Positions 58,027 to 64,000 of a stretch of 64,000 nucleotides of DNA are shown here, piece after piece. Under the pieces are notes generated by a model. It did no database searches. It was not told the origin of the DNA and saw only the letters and a list, made by a program, of their open reading frames with translations. The position numbers were made by a program, and so were the translations under genes. The stretch covers positions 1 to 64,000 of the forward strand of contig JADFUC010002229.1 in NCBI GenBank assembly GCA_019722365.1, given 5' to 3'. Positions within the stretch are counted from its first letter, which is position 1. Every line of letters begins with the position of its first letter. This stretch comes from Lithospermum erythrorhizon (lineage: Eukaryota > Streptophyta > Magnoliopsida > Boraginales > Boraginaceae).

Positions 58027-59200
58027 ATAGTTAATAAAATTTTAAAAATTAAGCCTAGTGGTGAAACGGATTCTAAAATTTGGAATAGATATTATTTTTC
58101 AACCAAAAATATATATAGTATAATTAATCATAATTTTAGAAAAAATATTAAAACCCCTCTTCTTTTAACAACATTCGAGGAATTACTTGGAAAATCCTTT
58201 GGAAGGCTCCTTTCCCTAACAAAATTAAATATTTTTATGGAAACTTCTGTTGAATAGACTTCCCACTTCAAACAACATCATCAAGAAAACTTCCAAGGTT
58301 GTGAGTCTCAAACTTGCCATAACCGTCAAATCTGAGATTGTCCATTTTACCACAAATGATTTGTTTTCCCTTCTTTTCATATAGACCCCCTTACATCTAT
58401 CCATTCAAGAGTTCGTTGTGTCATGGTTCTCACATCATACTAGTAATCATGAGTTTCTTTTATTTAGGCTTCACAATTTGGCTTATCTAGTTTCTAATGA
58501 ATGACAGTGTTTTCAATGGTGTGGATTGAACAATAAAAAAAGCATTATCAAGTATTTACAAGATGACAAATGATTGGAGTCGGACAAAGAATATAACACT
58601 CAATAAATCAGCAATTTGCAATGAAAATGTGCATTCCAACCGACAACAATTCCCAAACTTTATCTTATATGAAGACATCTTCTTATTTGGAAATCGTAGC
58701 AGAGAAAGTGTGGTAAAAGAAATTACAAAATTCTCATTGGCATCACAAATGTTGAAGTTCTGAAATGGTCTCTCCTTTTTGATCGTCAAGGGAGTCAATT
58801 GAACATTGATGGAGAAATTCAACTTGACCACAAGAATCAAATTACCAACCATAAAGAATATGATACCAACTCTACTTTGAAAGCACTACTTGAATCCCTT
58901 TACACTACAATCATTTTAGTTAAAGCCAACAATTGTCACCATATCCACATTATTAATAATGGGTTCTTTTTTTGCAAGTTTGGGCTAGCATTTCAAAACC
59001 ATTAACAATTGGACGGATTGGAAATCAATTTTGCAAGAAAATCTTTGAAGATTTGCAGTTTCTTGTGGAGACCGACGAAATTTGGATGTTTGTTAAATCT
59101 GCAAGATGTTGTTATTAGGAATTATTCCAATCTATGTAATAGTCCTACTTTAAGTACTACATCTTCTTCTAATTTCTTTTGTATGAATACTACTATTTGA

Positions 59201-59766
59201 AATCAATATATTTGATAAGTATATATTATATCTTTCATAAAATGCATTCTTGATATTCGAGATAAAAGTACTTTATTAAATATTTGATTAATATTACAAA
59301 TATACCCAAAATTGCTTTATCAAAAAATACTTTAATTAATCATGAAACCAAAAAGTTCTTTATTAAGTGATAAAAGTGGAAAATCATGATAAGAATTGCA
59401 TTGAATTCTATATGTTCAGTAAAGGAAAAGAAAATTTTTGCTAAATGATCAAGTAAATTGAGACGGAGGGAGTAACATTTTTAACGTCTCATTAATTATA
59501 TTTTTATGTTATATTAATCTAATTTGATATAAATTACACTTGTTTTTATCCAAGTGTAAAATTAGGAACTGATGGACAAATGTAGCAATTCTATAGAATC
59601 CATAAGCTTTTTATATCAACCCATTAGAGACCAAGATAATGTCCAAAATGAGTTTAAGGTCCAAACTACAAAAGCCTAAAGGATGGAGCCCTATTTGTTC
59701 AAGTTTGCATTGTGATCTTGATCCACTACTTATTATTATTATTATCGAGCAAACTAGGTGGCTTAT
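59201..59766. other. AT-rich non-coding sequence with a Stowaway-like end
   Basis: No gene. At about 59461 GACGGAGGGAGTA matches the terminal motif of Stowaway-type MITEs (inverse of TACTCCCTCCGTC). The interval 59220-59475 could be such an element, but the opposite terminus is not convincing. Confidence 0.45.
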
Positions 59767-59910
59767 TAGTCGTGGCAAGCGAACCGGGCCGGCCCGACTC
59801 TTGAGCAACGAACCGGGCCGGCCAGCGTAACATGTTCGACGGGCCAGGAGAACGGGCGTCGTTAAGCGAATATTGGGACCTGTTAGGTTCGAGCCCGTGT
59901 ATCGAGGCAG

Positions 59911-60174
59911 CGTGGTACCGTTGAATTACAACGGTACCACGTTTTACTATGACTCTGAAAGCGGTATACCGTTTAAAATTCGCGGTACCCGGTAATGCAT
60001 AACGGATATATAACGGCTGCGCAACATAAGCGGTATACCGTTTGGACGTGCCGTACCACGTTAAAGTCAGCGGCTATTTTAACTGAATTTGTATCTTCCC
60101 CGGCCGAGTACGTTTAGATTAAGCGGTACCACGTTTGGTGTAACGTGGTACCGTTTCATCTAAACGGTACCCCG
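59911..60174. repeat. Left subterminal GGTACCGTT palindrome cluster of the hAT
   Basis: 59911-59941 is CGTGGTACCGTTG, a 5-base loop and its exact inverse. 60124-60153 is CGGTACCACGTT, a 6-base loop and its inverse. 60142-60174 repeats the theme with one mismatch. Single copies of GGTATACCGTTT lie at about 59963 and 60030. Ac transposase is known to bind AAACGG motifs in Ac ends, and AAACGG or its inverse CCGTTT recurs here. Confidence 0.85.
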
Positions 60175-60459
60175 TTTTGACCTGCACAAACCATTCTACA
60201 TTTTCCAAAACTCAAAATAAGTCTATAAAGAGCCTCCGCCGTTTCTCATGACTTCGCCAATCATTCTTAAAAGCGATACCCAGAAAGAAATAAGAATCAC
60301 TTTCGAAGCAATTACAATATTCAGTACTTGTGGTTTTTGGGCTTGTTCGTTACAATCAACTAAATCAAGTGAATCAACGATCTTACCTTGCTCCATTTAC
60401 GATCGGGTATTATCTTTCAGCTCTTTATAAATTTTGATATTTGTTCTTCTTAATTAATG

Positions 60460-62181
60460 GCATCAAAACGTAACCTTGGAAAAAGTATTCAAAGTGATAG
60501 TGTTAGTATGTCCTAATGAATTTATTAATTTAGATGATGATAATCGTATGGATAGACTACATATTAACTCTCAATCTAGTGCTACGGATACTCTTATTGA
60601 GAGGAAAAAAACCGTGGATTTGGAAATATTTTCATGGAGACCGGGAAAAACAAACGGCAACTTGTTTAAATTGTAAGAGTACTCTATCATGGAAAACGGG
60701 TGGGGGTAAAGGGGGAACCGGTCATCTTGCTAGACACTTAAGTGGTCATAAGATAACTAAAGACAGTAGTGGGGAGGGTGGTATACAAGGAACTATTGAT
60801 GCAGACAGCCAAAAACTTTTTAGTATTTTGGCATATAAGATTGAAACTATGAAATTTGTAATCGGTAGTTCTTTGCCTTTTAATCATTGTGATGGATGGC
60901 ATTTCACTAAATGGATTCAAAATGTCGTTAATCCCCGAGCAATACATTATCCCTCGGTCTACTTTCTGGCCCATGCTTTTAAATATTTTAAAAGTGAAAA
61001 AGATCTTCTATGTAAAATCTTCATGAATTTGCCTTATAAAATGTGTTTGACTAGTGATATCGGTGTCTTTTTGGATTTTGATATAATGTGTGTAACATGC
61101 CATTGGATTGATCATGATTGGGTTTTACAAGGCCATATATTTTAGATCGATTGTTAAAGATACTTGATATTCAAATTTCGGGTATACTTGCATGTGCCAA
61201 TGATTACAAATACTTTGAACAATTACTTCAATTTCATTTGATGTCGTCCGCTAATAGCATTATCAATTGAGAGATTAAAGATGCCTATTAAACGGATTTT
61301 AGTGAACTTTTTTCATGTTAGATGTTTATGTCACGTCCTTCAATTAGTTGCTAAAAGATGGAATAAGCGTTGTTTGGGATGATTTATTTACCAATTAAAT
61401 AAGGCCGTTAATTTTGTTGTTAATGGCGGGGTTAGAAGACATGAATATAAAAAATTGGTTGAGGCTTCGGGTAAGAAGTTTAAAAAATTAATTTTGGATT
61501 GTGATACTAGATGGAACTCGACTTACGATCTACTAGTTCGTGCATATATGTATAAGGATGAAATTACAACATTTTATGAGATGCATGCTCCCATTGGTGA
61601 ATATTATCCCCCACTCACATATAATAATTGGAAATATTGTTATGAATTACTTAAATTTCTTGAGCCATTTAAAGATTATACTAAAGTTTTTTCAACTCAA
61701 TATGAACCAAATATTCATCTTGCTTTAGAATGTATCGTTAATCTTTCCATTCATATGACTAAACATAGAGATGGTCATGTTGTTAGAGATATGGTTCCGA
61801 ATATGGAAGACAAGTTTTTAAAATATTTTCATCCTATCCCACATGCATATGCAATTGGTATAATCTTGGATCCTAACGCTAAATTAAGTCATTTTAATTT
61901 CTATGTGAAATCCTATTATGAAGACATTGGCCTCCTTTAATCCCGAACTACAGAATTTTGATGTTAAAAAATGGAAAGATGGAATTGAAACGTATATGTA
62001 TAACATGTATAGCAAATATCAATCAAGATATGGGCAAAGTAAGGCCGCACCCTCTAGTAGTGGAACAAGTTTAATATGCCTGGCGGCTCCGATGGAGTGG
62101 GTTCTAGAACTGCGAGGAGTGCAGGAGGAGGTCTACCCGTATCCTCAATTAAGGCTACTACCTCGCCAACAACAGCAGTGA
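60460..62181 (+). pseudogene. hAT (Ac-like) transposase remnant
   Basis: A start near 60459 (MASKRNLGKSIQSDS) is followed, after a frameshift, by a BED-type zinc finger at about 60620-60760: WKYFHGDREKQTATCLNCK and GGTGHLARHLSGH. The same frame continues to 61140 with ARAIHYP-like, EKDLLCKIFMNLPYK and LTSDIG, ending CVTCHWIDHDWVLQ. These are the catalytic-core start (LTSDxW) and the following strand of Ac-like transposases; the Trp after LTSD is lost. 61300-61430 keeps traces in other frames. 61455-61940 carries DCDTRWNSTYDLLVRA and ILDPNAKL (family LDPRYKL). The C-terminal dimerisation domain is not found after 62040. Several stops exclude function. Confidence 0.87.
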
Positions 62182-62629
62182 GGTGACACTTTGAAGAGGT
62201 TGTTAGATGAGATGACGAGGTTGTGTGTCGAGATAATAAAATTATGAAGGACCGGGAAGAGAGGATGATCAACGAAATGGCGATCTTGGTCCATATGGCC
62301 GGCGTGTCGAGCGGAATGTATGACAACCACCAGCTTGGCCGAAGTGGCTCTCTATCGCGCCTTTCACTCCGTTTATAGTTGAAGAAGAACCAAGTGAAGA
62401 AACACATGAGTGAATGTGTTTATATATTGCTATGTATGATATTTTTTCCGTTTAAGCAATGTTTGTTATTCACATTACTTTTATTGAGAAGTTGTTAATG
62501 ATGTGAATGTTTGAATGCTTGAATTTTTTATGGTGTTTCACGTTTGAATGAATGAATGTGTGAATGAATAGATATTATATGTTTGAATGTTGTGATTCTT
62601 TGGCTTGCACTATACGCTTTAAGCATGGT

Positions 62630-62765
62630 ACCGTTATGATGAGCGGTACGTTTATAAGGAAAATACAATATTTATGTATTAGCATTAGTGTGCAGTTTCA
62701 TATGGCGGTACAGCATTAATGCTGGTATTAACGTGGTACCGTTTCATATGTAACGGTACCACGTT
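62630..62765. repeat. Right subterminal GGTACCGTT palindromes of the hAT
   Basis: 62730-62765 is AACGTGGTACCGTT, an 8-base loop and its exact inverse. A GGTACCGTTATGATGAGCGG stretch lies at about 62629-62648 and GGCGGTAC at about 62704. The motif is the same as in the left cluster, so the two ends carry the same presumptive binding words. Confidence 0.85.
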
Positions 62766-62964
62766 ATCTGAGCCTGAACCGGGCCGGGCCGAGAGCACGA
62801 ATATTGGGTGGGCTCGAACCGGGCCGGGGCACAGGGCCCGTCAGGCCCCAGATCAAGAACCCGACTGAGCGGGGGCCGTTCGTGGGCACAGTGGGCTAGG
62901 GCCGGGCTCGAACCGGTGGTAGGCCGGGCCCAGGCTTGACCCGAGGCCAGTTCGTTGCCGTCTA

Positions 62965-64000
62965 TCCTTATTTGCCCGTCTATCAACATGTGACTTGAGA
63001 ATTAAGAGGAAAAAATGGGTTGGCCACTTTGCATATGGCCTACATGAGTTTATTTAAGAGAGAAAACATCAACAAACTAGGGGAACCGCTTCCGTGCGAG
63101 TCGCTCATGCAGCGCACGAGGAACCCGACCATAGTGGATGAAAAGCGTTCGCGCCTCTACTGAAACACGATTTGGTGCTGTCATTAATTAGGCAAAATTA
63201 ATTAGCGTGATTTGGTGCATGTAGTTGAAATTTATATGTACTCTATTATAAATTTGAAATCATGATCTTCTCATATTATATTATTGTTATAAAATCAAAA
63301 AACCGACCGAACGAACCGACTAAATATGAAAACCGACATTAACCGAAGCAATTTAAACCGATATAATTTCAAAGCGAAATGGTTGATGTATTTGAAAAAC
63401 CGATAGAATTGGTTTCACACAAAAAATTGAAAAAAATGACCAAGCAGTGAAAATGCATCATAGACTTGCTTAGAAACTAGTAAGAAATATTATTGTTTTA
63501 CTTTTTGTACCACTTATTTATAAAGAGGATGAAATAATGACTATACACGAATTCTCATAAAATATCACGGACTATAAATTAAAGAAGAAAAATGACTCAA
63601 ATGCATTTAATGTTTAGGGATATAATAGGAAAAGGAAGCACAAAAGTGCATAGGAAATCTATAATGTCAAGTAAAAAAAACAAGAAAATTTTGCTAGGTT
63701 GATAAGTAAAAAAACCCGGAGGTAGTATAAAAGTCCGTATAAATTTTGTGTTTGTTCAGTTTCTTCCTTTTCGCATTAGTAAATCTTTTTCAAATGCATC
63801 CTAAATTGCCCTTCTCTCTAAAAATAAAACAAAAATATAGTTTCATGAATAATACTAATAATCATATTGAACACACTTTTCTTGCATATATGTCTATTAA
63901 ATTATTATTAATCATTAGACTCTCTTCATATATTCTTTACATACTACTACTTTCTTCATATACTCTTTTTTTAGATAAAAGTCATCACTTTGCCGTCTCG
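62965..64000. other. Non-coding right end of the window
   Basis: No gene is supported. 63300-63420 repeats AACCGA/ACCGAC words (AACCGACCGAACGAACCGAC), a texture common in hAT-derived MITEs. ACCCGGAGGTAGTA at about 63714 is a Stowaway-like end without a visible partner. Confidence 0.45.

Larger units (their letters stand above)
53050..59200 (+). mobile_element. LINE ORF2 C-terminal relic split by a copia insertion
   Basis: The left part, 53050-53363, has LWRVGSRRGINIWNDWW and FNPSYLTMFG, the block that precedes zf-RVT in plant L1 ORF2. The right part starts at 58027 with IKPSGETDSKIWNRYYFS, then in a shifted frame WKILWKAPFPNKIKYF and LLNRLPTSNN, the zf-RVT domain. It continues to about 59200 with a weak RNase H-like tail (TLMEKFNLT, DWKSI). 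Counting one copy of the GTTAT duplication, the reading frame of the left part runs straight into the right part. The 5' half of the LINE, including endonuclease and RT, is absent. No poly-A tail was seen. Confidence 0.85.
59767..62964 (+). mobile_element. Ac-like hAT DNA transposon, defective
   Basis: The left end TAGTCGTGGCAAGCGAACC and the inverted right end (62964 leftward) TAGACGGCAACGAACTGGCC form imperfect terminal inverted repeats. GGGCCGG-rich subterminal sequence lies inside both, a layout seen in plant hAT elements. Flanks share CTTATT (GGCTTATT left, TCCTTATT right), a probable decayed 8-bp duplication. Between them lie GGTACCGTT palindromes on both sides and a transposase pseudogene. 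Total 3.2 kb. Confidence 0.82.

Noticed and set aside
59875..59900. GGTTCGAGCCC resembling a tRNA T-loop
   Set aside because: Lies in the hAT subterminal region with no upstream A box or acceptor stem.
62054..62407. 117-codon minus-strand ORF
   Set aside because: Antisense to the degenerate 3' part of the hAT element, with no domain.
62744..62989. 81-codon GC-rich minus-strand ORF
   Set aside because: Created by the GGGCCGG-rich subterminal repeat of the hAT element, not a coding region.

Overview
This window is plant nuclear DNA, most likely from a dicot. It is AT-rich and intron-bearing. It is dominated by plant-type transposable elements: L1-type LINEs, Ty1/copia elements of SIRE/Maximus and TNT1-like type, an Athila-like Ty3/gypsy element, and two kinds of hAT transposon. 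I see no bacterial operon structure, CRISPR array or rRNA, and I could not support any tRNA gene. Every coding region I recognise carries stops, frameshifts or deletions.

Layout: 1-390 is a ~99-bp tandem array, followed by a CGTCA-rich, AT-rich tract to 2.69 kb. 2.7-6.3 kb is a decayed L1-type LINE. 9.3-22.07 kb is the one host gene I can name by family: a multi-exon plant KDM3/JMJ25-type JmjC histone-demethylase relic with zinc-finger exons, JmjC exons and a recognisable last exon. A 5.2-kb TNT1-like copia element (11480-16692) sits in one of its introns. 23.07-24.61 kb holds an orphan exon, a small hAT-like MITE and an unrecognised coiled-coil coding remnant. 24637-33402 is a SIRE-type copia with an extra 3' region. 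It is followed by a copia RT scrap and an Athila-like LTR plus gag (33.87-36.48 kb). 36.5-40.2 kb is non-coding. 40.19-42.72 kb (minus strand) is a hAT transposase relic of the TTF-zinc-finger/DUF4371 type.

43870-52475 is a second SIRE-type copia, followed directly by a second leader/gag start and a third LTR fragment (52476-53039). 53.05-59.2 kb is a three-level nest: a LINE relic is split by a copia element (53364-58021) with a perfect 5-bp target duplication (GTTAT), and the copia contains an Athila-like 3' fragment with a long (AT)n tract. 59767-62964 is an Ac-like hAT element with recognisable termini and striking GGTACCGTT-type subterminal palindromes around a broken transposase.

Biologically this is a layered transposon graveyard around one or two degenerate host loci. 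No coordinated multi-gene system is visible. The most informative signals are architectural: the nest, the LTR-internal-LTR tandem, the hAT subterminal palindromes, and loss of the JmjC iron-binding HxD motif. Indel-dense coding sequence next to long perfectly conserved LTR blocks also raises the possibility that some frameshifts are assembly errors.
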